Below are positions 16,375 to 23,080 of a stretch of 33,293 nucleotides of DNA, piece by piece; within the stretch, counting starts at the first letter, position 1; every line of letters begins with the position of its first letter. The stretch spans positions 1-33,293 of the forward strand of contig JAJDNI010000057.1 in assembly GCA_022340755.1 (NCBI GenBank), in the 5' to 3' direction. The notes beneath the pieces were generated by a model. That model was not told where the DNA came from. It did no database searches and saw only the letters and a program-made list of their open reading frames with translations. A program made the position numbers and the translations under genes. This stretch comes from Gemmatimonadota bacterium (lineage in GTDB: Bacteria; Gemmatimonadota; Gemmatimonadetes; Longimicrobiales; Gaopeijiaceae).

Positions 16375-16713
16375 CTAGTAGATGCCCTCCGGCCGAAGCT
16401 GGAGCTTCTCGCGCCACAGCGCTTCGAGGGTCTCGAGATCCTCGGAAGGGTCATGATCCGCGCTGTCCGGTGTCGGCAGGAGGTCGACGACCTCGAAGAG
16501 AAAGGCATCCGCACCGTCGCGGTCCCAGTCCGCCTGGAGGGCGCGGTTCGGATGGCCCTTCATGCGCAGCTGTGCCCGGATTCGATTGAGCATGGCGGGA
16601 GCGTCGGGGCTCGACCCCAGAAGGGTCCGACCGCTGGGCACATGCTGAACCCGGTAGATGCCGGCGGGCCGCGGCGTCTCCTTGTACTTCCGAACCAGCT
16701 CTCTTCGATCCAC
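16375..16713 (-). CDS. GIY-YIG nuclease-like protein
   Basis: The 112-residue protein has PAGIYRVQHVPSGRTLLGSS (GIY at 18-20; LLG at 31-33 where the canonical motif has YIG), then RIRAQLRMKGHPNRALQADW and FLFEVVDLL with the candidate metal-binding Glu74. This order matches a stand-alone GIY-YIG domain of the type with short loops. Members cut DNA or have lost activity. The missing first Tyr of YIG leaves activity uncertain. It starts at GTG 16713 with GGAGG upstream, and its start abuts the stop of the acyltransferase-like gene, so the two are coupled. Confidence 0.65.
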   Translation of the reverse strand: MDRRELVRKYKETPRPAGIYRVQHVPSGRTLLGSSPDAPAMLNRIRAQLRMKGHPNRALQADWDRDGADAFLFEVVDLLPTPDSADHDPSEDLETLEALWREKLQLRPEGIY

Positions 16714-16714
16714 G

Positions 16715-17473
16715 TCAGCCTCCGTGTTCGGCGGTCGTGGAGCCGCCGATCTCCCCACGGGCCCCGGCCAGCAGCCGCGCGACGGCTCGCCGTGCCTCTT
16801 CCGCCATCGCCGGGGCGTCGTCCTCCGTCAATCCGTCGACGGAAATCGGGGACCCGAACCGATAGGTCAGCATTCCCGCCCGTAGGCGCAAGGATCCCGG
16901 CCGCAGGATGCTCCGGCCGCCCCACACGGTCATCGGCACCACGGGTACCCCGGCACGTATGGCGACGAGGAACGCCCCGCGCTTGAAGTGCCCGACCTCG
17001 CCGCCCGGCGAAAGGCGCCCTTCGGCTGCCACGGATACGACGGAGCCTTCCGCCGCCCAACGGGCCAGTCGCCGCAGGGTTTCATCGGTCGCCTGCCGGT
17101 CGCCCCGCTTCATCAGGACGATGCCCACTCGCCTCGCCGCCGATCCGAAGAATGGAATGCGACCATACTCGGAGGCCAAGACACTGTAGTCGGCAAAGCG
17201 CCAGAGGACGTCCAGATTGCCGAGATCGTCGGCGATCGACGTCTGGTTGTAGACCAGCACGAAACCGCTTCCGGCGCGTTTCGGCACCGGCGCGACATCC
17301 AGCTCCACGCGAGCCCATCGCCTCACCGAGTTCACGTGGCTCAAGATGATCGCCCGGGCCGCGGTCCGGTCGAGTCCCGCGCGCGACGCGCGATACGCCA
17401 CCATCGGGCCCGTCCCGAAGAGGCGGCTCAACACGGCGACGCCACGGATGGCTTCTACCAGGCTCACCGCCAC
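16715..17473 (-). CDS. PlsC-like 1-acylglycerol-3-phosphate acyltransferase, catalytic His replaced
   Basis: The 252-residue protein follows the PlsC/LPLAT layout: motif I at 76-82, motif II in YGRIPFFGSAARRVGIVLMKRGD condensed at about 103-124, motif III at about 150-155 (AEGRLS where EGTRS is usual), and motif IV VPVVPMTV. Motif I normally reads NHxxxxD; here it is NQTSIAD, with Gln77 (CAG, 17243-17245) in place of the catalytic His. Motif III also departs from consensus. The fold seems intact but ordinary acyl transfer is doubtful. The GTG start at 17473 has no strong ribosome binding site. It is co-transcribed with the GIY-YIG-like gene, which begins two bases from its stop. Confidence 0.75.
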   Translation of the reverse strand: MAVSLVEAIRGVAVLSRLFGTGPMVAYRASRAGLDRTAARAIILSHVNSVRRWARVELDVAPVPKRAGSGFVLVYNQTSIADDLGNLDVLWRFADYSVLASEYGRIPFFGSAARRVGIVLMKRGDRQATDETLRRLARWAAEGSVVSVAAEGRLSPGGEVGHFKRGAFLVAIRAGVPVVPMTVWGGRSILRPGSLRLRAGMLTYRFGSPISVDGLTEDDAPAMAEEARRAVARLLAGARGEIGGSTTAEHGG

Positions 17474-17507
17474 CGCGGGGAGTCCGTCCGCTCTATCACC
17501 CGGACCT

Positions 17508-18614
17508 TCATTCTTCGCGTCGGTACTTCTGGTGATACTTCATCGTCTTCATGGCCGACTTGTGCTCCGCGAGGGCCGCTTTGCGCGCTACGGGGTCGCT
17601 CTTTCGCGCCTGATACTCCGCCTCCGCTCTCAGCTTTCGATAGCTGGCGACGCGATCCGCGTCGACCCGACCGGCAGCCTCCGCCTCGACGACTGCGCAG
17701 CCCGGCTCGGATTCGTGGCGACAGTCCCTGAACCGACAGCCCCGAGCGAGCTCCTCGATATCCGGAAAGGCCCGATCGAGACCCTCGTCGACCGACCAGA
17801 GTCGCAGCTCACGAATGCCCGGGGTGTCGAGCAGCAGTGCGCCCCCTTCCATCCGATAGATCTCCCGCCTGATTGTCGTGTGGCGCCCCTTGTGGTCCTT
17901 GCTCCGGACGGCGGCGGTTGCTGCGTTCGCGGCAGGAGCCAGAAGGTTCACGAGCGTGGACTTTCCGACTCCCGAGGGACCCACCAGCGCCACCGTCGTT
18001 CCCGCCCTCGTCGATTCTCGGAGCCTCACGACGGAGTCCGCGTCGACGCTGCTGACGGTGCGTACCCGCACACCGACAGCGACCCTCTCGGCTTCCGCCA
18101 CCGCCTCATCCACGTCGGGGCTGAGATCGCTCTTGCTGAGCAACAGCTCGGGAACAGCGCCGCTCTCCCAGACCACCGCCAGATACCGCTCGATCCGGCG
18201 CTCGTTGATCGGGGCATCCAGGCCGTGCACGACCCACACCACATCCACGTTGGCCGCAAGGAGCTGCTCCTCCAGGCCCGTGCCGGCGGCACCCCGGACC
18301 AGCCGGGAGATCCTTGGGAGCAGGCCCGTCACGGTCCACGGGTCCGACGCCGAAGGCCCCGGAGTCACCAGGATCCAGTCTCCCACCACGGGAGCGGAGG
18401 GCACTTGTATGCCGGACACGATCCGCGCATATACCGGCCCCTCCGCGGTCTGCACAGACCATCGGTCCCTGTCCTGCGCCACCACCCGGCCGGGCTGCCC
18501 CCGAGCCCCATCCAGCTCAGCGGCGCGATCGGCCCAGGTGTCGTTCCATCCCCAATCCAGAAGTGACGTTGATCCGGTGGCTGTGGGCCCGGCCTGACTG
18601 CATGATCTCTTCAT
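17508..18614 (-). CDS. rsgA: Ribosome small subunit-dependent GTPase A (RsgA/EngC)
   Basis: This 368-residue circularly permuted GTPase has an N-terminal OB-like domain, then G4 SKSD (160-163) ahead of G1 GPSGVGKST (212-220), G2 in GRHTT (243-247) and G3 DTPGIREL (263-270). The zinc finger follows with CRFRDCRH and C306 (Cys293, Cys298, His300, Cys306), then a basic C-terminal tail. RsgA acts late in 30S assembly, releasing RbfA and checking the decoding centre. The ATG at 18614 follows GAGGG. An upstream frame exists but would overlap the next gene. Replacement of NKxD by SKSD is tolerated in the family. Confidence 0.95.
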   Translation of the reverse strand: MKRSCSQAGPTATGSTSLLDWGWNDTWADRAAELDGARGQPGRVVAQDRDRWSVQTAEGPVYARIVSGIQVPSAPVVGDWILVTPGPSASDPWTVTGLLPRISRLVRGAAGTGLEEQLLAANVDVVWVVHGLDAPINERRIERYLAVVWESGAVPELLLSKSDLSPDVDEAVAEAERVAVGVRVRTVSSVDADSVVRLRESTRAGTTVALVGPSGVGKSTLVNLLAPAANAATAAVRSKDHKGRHTTIRREIYRMEGGALLLDTPGIRELRLWSVDEGLDRAFPDIEELARGCRFRDCRHESEPGCAVVEAEAAGRVDADRVASYRKLRAEAEYQARKSDPVARKAALAEHKSAMKTMKYHQKYRREE

Positions 18615-18631
18615 TCTTCGGCCCTCGACCT

Positions 18632-19087
18632 TCAACCGAGGTAGCCGTCTATGAAGGTGCGGAAGCCTTCGTCGTACCCGTCGCGATACTCCCGCCAGGC
18701 GGCTTTCATCGCCTGTCTGCGGCCGATCCGCTGGATCAGGAAGGTCAGCTCCGACCATTGATGATCGTCGAGGAGGCCTTTCTCGTGCATGTGGTAGTAG
18801 TGGTTCCACCCCGAGATCGCCCTCCACTCGAAGAAGATGAGCCGCCGCTGATCGACGGGGTCGAGCTCGGCGAAATCCTCACCGCCCTTCAGCCACAGCG
18901 CCGTCGTGTCTCGATCACCGATCACCGGCTCCAGCAGCTCGGTCCTCCAGTGCACGAACTCCTGCGATTGCGTGCTTCGCACCACCTGTGCACCCTGGCG
19001 AATCTGCACCGCGAGGTAGACGAGGGCGATGACGGTGGCAACCGCCGCCAGCACGTCGCCGAGACTGCCGAGGTCTTGAAGCGTCAC
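18632..19087 (-). CDS. Small membrane-anchored protein of unknown function
   Basis: The 151-residue protein has an N-terminal membrane segment (LGDVLAAVATVIALVYLAVQI) and then a helical soluble region rich in Trp, His and acidic residues (FVHWRTELLEPVIGDRDTTALW, IFFEWRAISGWNHYYHMHEKG condensed). This layout, one short TM near the N-terminus followed by a roughly 120-residue helical domain, is seen in a widespread uncharacterised family. The GTG start at 19087 is supported by GGAG six bases upstream. Its stop is 17 bases before rsgA, so the two share a transcript. The function is unknown. Confidence 0.67.
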   Translation of the reverse strand: MTLQDLGSLGDVLAAVATVIALVYLAVQIRQGAQVVRSTQSQEFVHWRTELLEPVIGDRDTTALWLKGGEDFAELDPVDQRRLIFFEWRAISGWNHYYHMHEKGLLDDHQWSELTFLIQRIGRRQAMKAAWREYRDGYDEGFRTFIDGYLG

Positions 19088-19188
19088 GAGCGTCTCCGAG
19101 GTGTCGAGTCATTGGATGGGGTGATTCGAAGAGGACGCCTCACTTCCGACGATCCGCTGTCAGCGCTCCTCCACCTCACCGCGTGAGG

Positions 19189-19512
19189 TCATTCGTCATC
19201 GGCGATCTCCATGAGCTCCACCGGAGCGCCGTTGTGGACAATGAACGCCACCCGAATCCCTTCCGACGGTCTGTTGGGAGCGATCAGGACTTCTTGACCT
19301 TCCAGCTCACGCTCCAGGTCGTCGACCTCGAACGCTACGTGCGCCACCGTCTGAACCAGCTCGGGCAAAGGGCTGTCCGGATCGAAGCGCATCCACTCCA
19401 CTCCGTAGGGGCTTTCCGCGAAGCCGGACACGTGCACCCCGTATCGAGGAAGGTGCTCTTCTCCCGGCCGCGGCTCGGAGGTCGGGATGCCGATGTGGTG
19501 GAATCGTCGCAC
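19189..19512 (-). CDS. VOC family (glyoxalase/bleomycin resistance-like) protein
   Basis: This 107-residue single-domain protein starts RRFHHIGIPT (the first-strand His of VOC folds), continues WMRFDPDSPLPELVQTVAHVAFEVDDLERELEG in condensed form (the TVAHVAFEVDDL segment is the second betaalphabeta module), and ends GAPVELMEI with the last metal-ligand Glu. VOC proteins bind a divalent metal between paired modules; the substrate cannot be told. The GTG at 19512 is set by AGGAG six bases upstream. A much longer upstream frame is non-coding by codon use. It diverges from the GNAT gene. Confidence 0.77.
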   Translation of the reverse strand: MRRFHHIGIPTSEPRPGEEHLPRYGVHVSGFAESPYGVEWMRFDPDSPLPELVQTVAHVAFEVDDLERELEGQEVLIAPNRPSEGIRVAFIVHNGAPVELMEIADDE

Positions 19513-19594
19513 TCGAGCTCCTGGAGGGGTTGGTGTGCCGTCGTGTCGACCTTGGGCCCCAGCACGGGGCAGAATGCTGCCGGGAAGCCGAGCG

Positions 19595-19606
19595 TCGCAA
19601 GACGAA
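19595..19606 (+). repeat. Intergenic 12-mer TCGCAAGACGAA, copy 2
   Basis: This copy is identical to those at 16263 and 20215. It lies between the divergent VOC and GNAT genes, about 83 and 70 bases from their starts, and is followed by a GC-rich region with complementary blocks (GGGGCC/GGCCCC). Confidence 0.4.
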
Positions 19607-19663
19607 CAACCGTTCGCTTCCCCCGCGGCCGCGTGGGGCCAGGCCCCGGGCAGGGGCTGGTTG

Positions 19664-19669
19664 TATGAT
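19664..19669 (+). promoter_or_regulatory. Candidate -10 element (TATGAT) of a leaderless GNAT message
   Basis: TATGAT ends only six bases before the ATG at 19676, so a transcript from it would begin at or next to the start codon. The gene has no purine-rich ribosome binding site. No good -35 is seen at 17 bases upstream, so the call is tentative. Confidence 0.3.
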
Positions 19670-19675
19670 TGGACC

Positions 19676-20155
19676 ATGGAAGTACGACGGCTTCGTCCCG
19701 ACGAGGTGGGCCGCTTTCGCGCGGTTCGCTTGAGAGCGCTTCGTGATGCGCCTGCCTCATTCGGCACCACCTTCGAAGACGCCAGTGGATGGTCGCCGGA
19801 ACGCTGGTCCGAGCTCTTCTCGAGCCTTCTCGCCTTCGTGGCCGTAGAAGGCGATCGGGACGTCGGCATGGTGCGAACATCACCCGAGCTGGACGTCGAC
19901 GGGGCCGCAAGTTTGGGATCGTTGTGGGTCGCCCCGGAGGCTCGCTGCGCCGGCGTCGGATCGGCACTGGTGGGGGCCGTTGTCGAGTGGTCCCGCTCCG
20001 AGGGATTCGGGGAGCTCCTCCTGAACGTGGCCGACGACAACGACGCGGCGATCCGGCTCTACGAGGCCCTCGGCTTCAGACCGACGGGAAGAGCCAGCGC
20101 GTTTCCCGCTCCGCGAGCACACCTCGGGAAGCACCAGCGCAGGTTGAGCCTGTAG
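19676..20155 (+). CDS. GNAT family N-acetyltransferase
   Basis: This 159-residue single-domain GNAT opens with MEVRRLRPDEVGRFRAVRLRAL condensed (a typical first helix), then has LGSLWVAPEARCAGVGSALV with the acetyl-CoA pyrophosphate loop R90-CAGVG, and closes LLNVADDNDAAIRLYEALGFRPTG. The length and motif order are complete. The acceptor is unknown. The ATG at 19676 is the only start near the domain boundary and lacks a ribosome binding site; a TATGAT box just upstream suggests a leaderless message. Copies of an intergenic 12-mer lie on both sides of the gene (19595, 20215). Confidence 0.88.
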   Translation: MEVRRLRPDEVGRFRAVRLRALRDAPASFGTTFEDASGWSPERWSELFSSLLAFVAVEGDRDVGMVRTSPELDVDGAASLGSLWVAPEARCAGVGSALVGAVVEWSRSEGFGELLLNVADDNDAAIRLYEALGFRPTGRASAFPAPRAHLGKHQRRLSL

Positions 20156-20214
20156 TCCAGTCGCCGCTCTCGAGACGGACCCGGATCAACGCCGCGACGC
20201 CCCAGGGTCGTGAG

Positions 20215-20226
20215 TCGCAAGACGAA
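20215..20226 (+). repeat. Intergenic 12-mer TCGCAAGACGAA, copy 3
   Basis: This is the third identical copy, 59 bases after the GNAT stop and 157 before the secreted-protein start. The flanking bases differ slightly (GAG before, TAATTC after). A palindrome CGGTTT-TCGG-AAACCG follows at 20261-20276. Confidence 0.4.
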
Positions 20227-20382
20227 TAATTCCAGGGTTTTAGCGGATCCCATCGAATCTCGGTTTTCGGAAACCGAATAGGCTGCAATTACGTCTGTCA
20301 AAGGGTGGAGGATGGCCACACCCGGCGCGGTGCAGGAGGCCGGTGGTGGCAGGTTGGAAATCGACCTGAGGGGATGACGAAC

Positions 20383-20787
20383 ATGACGACGAAAACGATG
20401 CGGGCCGCGCTCGCAGCCGGTCTCCTGGCGATGGGCGCCGCCTCCGTGCAAGCCCAGACGCCGAGCCGGAGCGGGGCGACAATCGAGGTCCGCGTGGTCA
20501 ACAATTACGCGTCGGCGGTACGCGTGTACGTTGAGGACAGGTTCGGCCAGACGGAGTCGCTCGGATGGGTGAACCGCGCCGACGCCCGGACCCTGACGGT
20601 ACCGGCGTCCATAACGAAGCTGGGCCCGGTGCAGATCAGGGTGTTCTCGAACCAGCCGGTTTGGTCGCCTCGGACGGAGCCGGAAGGCATCCAGACGAGG
20701 GCGTTGAACCTGAGGCCCGGCGACGTGGTGAACTTCTGGCTTCAGGACGAGCTCGTGGATTCCTACATCCAGCTCGTCAGGACCTGA
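20383..20787 (+). CDS. Small secreted beta-rich protein
   Basis: The 134-residue precursor has a clear signal peptide (KTMRAALAAGLLAMGAASVQAQ, likely cut after VQA). The mature part of about 110 residues has alternating strands (IEVRVVNNYASAVRVYVED, PVQIRVFSN, DVVNFWLQDELVDSYIQLV), suggesting a small beta-sandwich. Two in-frame ATGs occur; 20383 is preferred because GAGGGG lies nine bases upstream, whereas 20374 is too close to it. The family is not recognised. Gene-free DNA of about 230 bases upstream holds copy 3 of the 12-mer and a palindrome at 20261-20276. Confidence 0.7.
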   Translation: MTTKTMRAALAAGLLAMGAASVQAQTPSRSGATIEVRVVNNYASAVRVYVEDRFGQTESLGWVNRADARTLTVPASITKLGPVQIRVFSNQPVWSPRTEPEGIQTRALNLRPGDVVNFWLQDELVDSYIQLVRT

Positions 20788-20841
20788 CGTCGGGAGGCCG
20801 CCCCCCGAGTGGCTTCCGGCGGTCCGGTTGAGGGGCGTGAC

Positions 20842-20871
20842 GGGGATCCGATCCCACGGGGTCGGGTCCCC
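20842..20871. terminator. Hairpin between convergent genes
   Basis: GGGGATCCGAT (20842-20852) pairs with 20861-20871 (11 bp including two G-U pairs) between the secreted-protein stop and the APH stop. It may end both transcripts; neither side has a T-run. Confidence 0.4.
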
Positions 20872-20930
20872 GAGACTTCGCAGGCGCGGGCCGCCGCGGA
20901 TTCAATCTCCCGGGACGCCGGCGTGCGTCA

Positions 20931-21728
20931 CTAGGAAGCAAGGTCATAGAGCAGACGGTAGAATCGCACGCGATCCGCGTCCACGGTGACCCCATATTCC
21001 TCCAGGAAGAGCTCCTCGAAGCCCGGGCCCAGGTTCCAGGTCAGGCTCCATGTGGCGGTCGCGAGATCCCACCATCGATCCGCGACACCCAGCTCGCCTA
21101 GGTCGAGATACCCCGTCGCCTGCCCGGCTTCGATCAGGACGTTGGGCAGGCAGTAGTCGCCGTGACACACGACCAGATCCTCGGACTCAGGGCGGGTCGA
21201 TTCCAGTAGCTGCACCGCCGTGGCCGGCGTGAGGTGAGCGAATTCGTCATGGAAGTCGCGAGCCTGGTCGATCTGGCCGGACGCCAGCCGCGCCCGGACA
21301 TGTGCTAGAGACGCGTCCAGACGGAAGTCGAAAGGGCAGTCATCCACCGGGAGGGCGTCGTGAAACCTGCGAAGTCCCCGAGCGAGGACTCGGGTCAATG
21401 CGGCGGGATTCTCGACCACATCCGGATGGGTGGCGTCTCGACCTGGTCGAGGAGCCGTCACCAGCCACGCGGTCGAGCCGTCGCTTCCCTGTTGCACGAC
21501 ACCGGGAACCGGTACGGTCGCGCCGGCCCACCGCATCCTTTCGGCCTCGCCGGAAAGCGTGGGATAGTGCCCCTCTCGGGACAACTTCACGAAGAGCTCG
21601 GGGACATCGCCCCGGGACAGGCGGTAGACGACGGAGTGTTGCGCGTACTGATACGCGATAGACCACTCGAGGTCCGAGTACGTCGCCCTGAGGTGTGGAG
21701 GCGGGTCCAGCCAGGCCGTCTCGCCCAC
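20931..21728 (-). CDS. Aminoglycoside 3'-phosphotransferase-like kinase, APH(3') type
   Basis: The 265-residue protein has the APH(3') hallmarks: nucleotide-binding Lys48 in LFVKLS, the catalytic loop HGDYCLPN (His189, Asp191, Asn196) and YLDLGELGVADRWWDLA with metal-binding Asp209. Its end (EEYGVTVDADRVRFYRLLYDL) matches the family's C-terminus closely. The length equals that of APH(3') enzymes, which phosphorylate kanamycin and neomycin. It is chromosomal, with codon use like its neighbours and no mobile element nearby, so it looks intrinsic rather than acquired. Activity on drugs is not proven. The GTG start at 21728 follows AAGGGGGG. Confidence 0.88.
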   Translation of the reverse strand: MGETAWLDPPPHLRATYSDLEWSIAYQYAQHSVVYRLSRGDVPELFVKLSREGHYPTLSGEAERMRWAGATVPVPGVVQQGSDGSTAWLVTAPRPGRDATHPDVVENPAALTRVLARGLRRFHDALPVDDCPFDFRLDASLAHVRARLASGQIDQARDFHDEFAHLTPATAVQLLESTRPESEDLVVCHGDYCLPNVLIEAGQATGYLDLGELGVADRWWDLATATWSLTWNLGPGFEELFLEEYGVTVDADRVRFYRLLYDLAS

Positions 21729-21828
21729 TCGCCCCCCTTTCGCTCAGGCCCGTCGAACTCATCACCGGAAGACACTCCAACGATTCCGGAGCATCCCCGG
21801 GCACGGCCCCAAAATAGGGCCAATGCGC

Positions 21829-21869
21829 TTGGACGCCACTTCTGTCTAGTGTACTTTGCGTAGCAAAGT
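21829..21869 (+). promoter_or_regulatory. Promoter with palindromic operator over the -10 box
   Basis: TTGGAC (21829-21834), a 17-base spacer and TACTTT (21852-21857) make a sigma-70-like promoter about 70 bases upstream of the membrane gene at 21932. A perfect palindrome ACTTTGC-gta-GCAAAGT (21853-21869) covers the -10 box and the expected start site, as for a repressor operator. Its shape is like operators of PadR-type repressors, but no such gene lies in the window. Confidence 0.5.
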
Positions 21870-21931
21870 CACGACCCCGCTGCCTCGTGCAGCAACGATC
21901 GTGTGGGGTTCACCCGGCGTGAGAGGGAGCG

Positions 21932-22450
21932 ATGAAGACCTGGCTCAGACGGCTTCGGGGTGCTCTGGGGATGGGCCTGACCTGGGCACTCGCAGGGTTC
22001 CTTGCCGGGATGGGAATCGAGCTGATCCACAACATCTGGCCGAACCCGCTCGGAAGGGCTGTCGACATCTGGCCCGCCGCGCTGGCGTACCCCGGCTTCG
22101 TCGGGGGTGTGGCCTTCTCTGCGGTGCTCTCGATTGCGGGGCGCCGGCGCAGATTCGATGAGCTTTCCCTCCCGAGAGTCGCAGCGTGGGGAGCGGTGGG
22201 GGGCCTGTTGGTTAGCTTGATTCCGGCTGCCATGGTTGCCATCGGCTTCGCCACTCCCAACGTCCCTCTGTGGCAGATCACGATCGCGCTCGTGGGCCCC
22301 TTCACGGTTGGAGGCGCGATCGCCGCTTCCGCCTCTCTGGCCGTGGCGAGGATGGCGGAGGACCGAGAGCTTCTGGACGGCGGTAGGGAAGTGGCCGATG
22401 TGGGCCTGACGGAAGAAGAGGAAGGCGAACTGCTTGGCGGAGAGAGGTGA
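21932..22450 (+). CDS. Four-segment membrane protein of unknown function
   Basis: The 172-residue protein has four hydrophobic segments (about 13-33, 45-68, 80-105 and 112-137) and an acidic cytoplasmic-type tail (ELLDGGREVADVGLTEEEEGELL). The basic N-terminus (KTWLRRLR) suggests it starts inside. The ATG follows GGGAGCG. The family is not recognised. Its interest lies in its control region: a promoter with a perfect palindrome over the -10 box sits about 70 bases upstream, so expression is probably repressor-controlled. The gene diverges from the APH(3')-like kinase. Confidence 0.75.
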   Translation: MKTWLRRLRGALGMGLTWALAGFLAGMGIELIHNIWPNPLGRAVDIWPAALAYPGFVGGVAFSAVLSIAGRRRRFDELSLPRVAAWGAVGGLLVSLIPAAMVAIGFATPNVPLWQITIALVGPFTVGGAIAASASLAVARMAEDRELLDGGREVADVGLTEEEEGELLGGER

Positions 22451-22633
22451 TCCGGCTCGCGGGGCTCACCTCCTCGCCGTTGCGGCCCCGAAGGCGCGAC
22501 CCCAGCTTCGCCCTTCAGGTGCAACGCTGGCCGCCCGGAATGCGGACACAGTCGTCTGTCTACGAGCGATCCTGCCCCTGGCGACGCGCTCGACCACGCT
22601 CATGTCACGCGTTCTCCGAACGGAGGTCGGCTC

Positions 22634-23004
22634 ACGCGTATCAGGACCCTGGTGGCGGCTGCTGTCATGGTGACGGCATGCGCGCGCGCACCCGAGACAC
22701 CCGAGCAGACCGCGGCGCGGCTGAAGGCGGAGACGGACGCCGCGCGGCCATCGCCTCCATGGTGCGTGCCGGCTTCGCCGCCGGCTCGTTCACGTATGCG
22801 CCGAAGATCACCTCGGTGGAGGCGAGCGACCCCATCGCCATTGAAAGGGGTCAGAACATCGTCACCCTCACTCCGGGGCCCGGGGCGCCAGCCGACGCCG
22901 TGGCATACGCCGACACGATCATGTACATCACCATCTGGCGGAAGCTCGACGGCCAGTGGCTGATCTCCAAAGACATCGGGACCAGTGACCGGCCAGCAAC
23001 CTAG
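22634..23004 (+). pseudogene. Decayed DUF4440/SnoaL-like lipoprotein gene
   Basis: GGAGG (22622-22626) is followed seven bases later by ACG CGT ATC..., which would encode RIRTLVAAAVMVTAC, a textbook lipoprotein signal, if ACG (22634-22636) were ATG. The frame continues PETPEQTAARLKAETDAAR, then goes out of frame. A one-base deletion near 22745-22747 explains it, since the next frame reads AIASMVRAGFAAGSFTYAPK and ends YITIWRKLDGQWLISKDIGTSDRP condensed, the usual C-terminus of DUF4440/SnoaL-like proteins. The first half of that domain also looks missing. So there are two point lesions and probably an internal deletion. Assembly error is possible but would not explain all three. Confidence 0.6.
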
Positions 23005-23005
23005 A

Positions 23006-23044
23006 GCCGCCGGTGGTGCGGAGCGCCGGCGGCCGACGTCGGCC
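23006..23044. terminator. Two adjacent GC hairpins between convergent genes
   Basis: GCCGCCGG (23006-23013) pairs with 23026-23033, immediately followed by a perfect 14-base palindrome GGCCGACGTCGGCC (23031-23044). They lie between the pseudogene end and the stop of the aspartic protease gene, where both transcripts would end. No T-run. Confidence 0.35.
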
Positions 23045-23080
23045 GCACGAATTGACCTCGCGCCTTCCCGCGCTCGCCGC

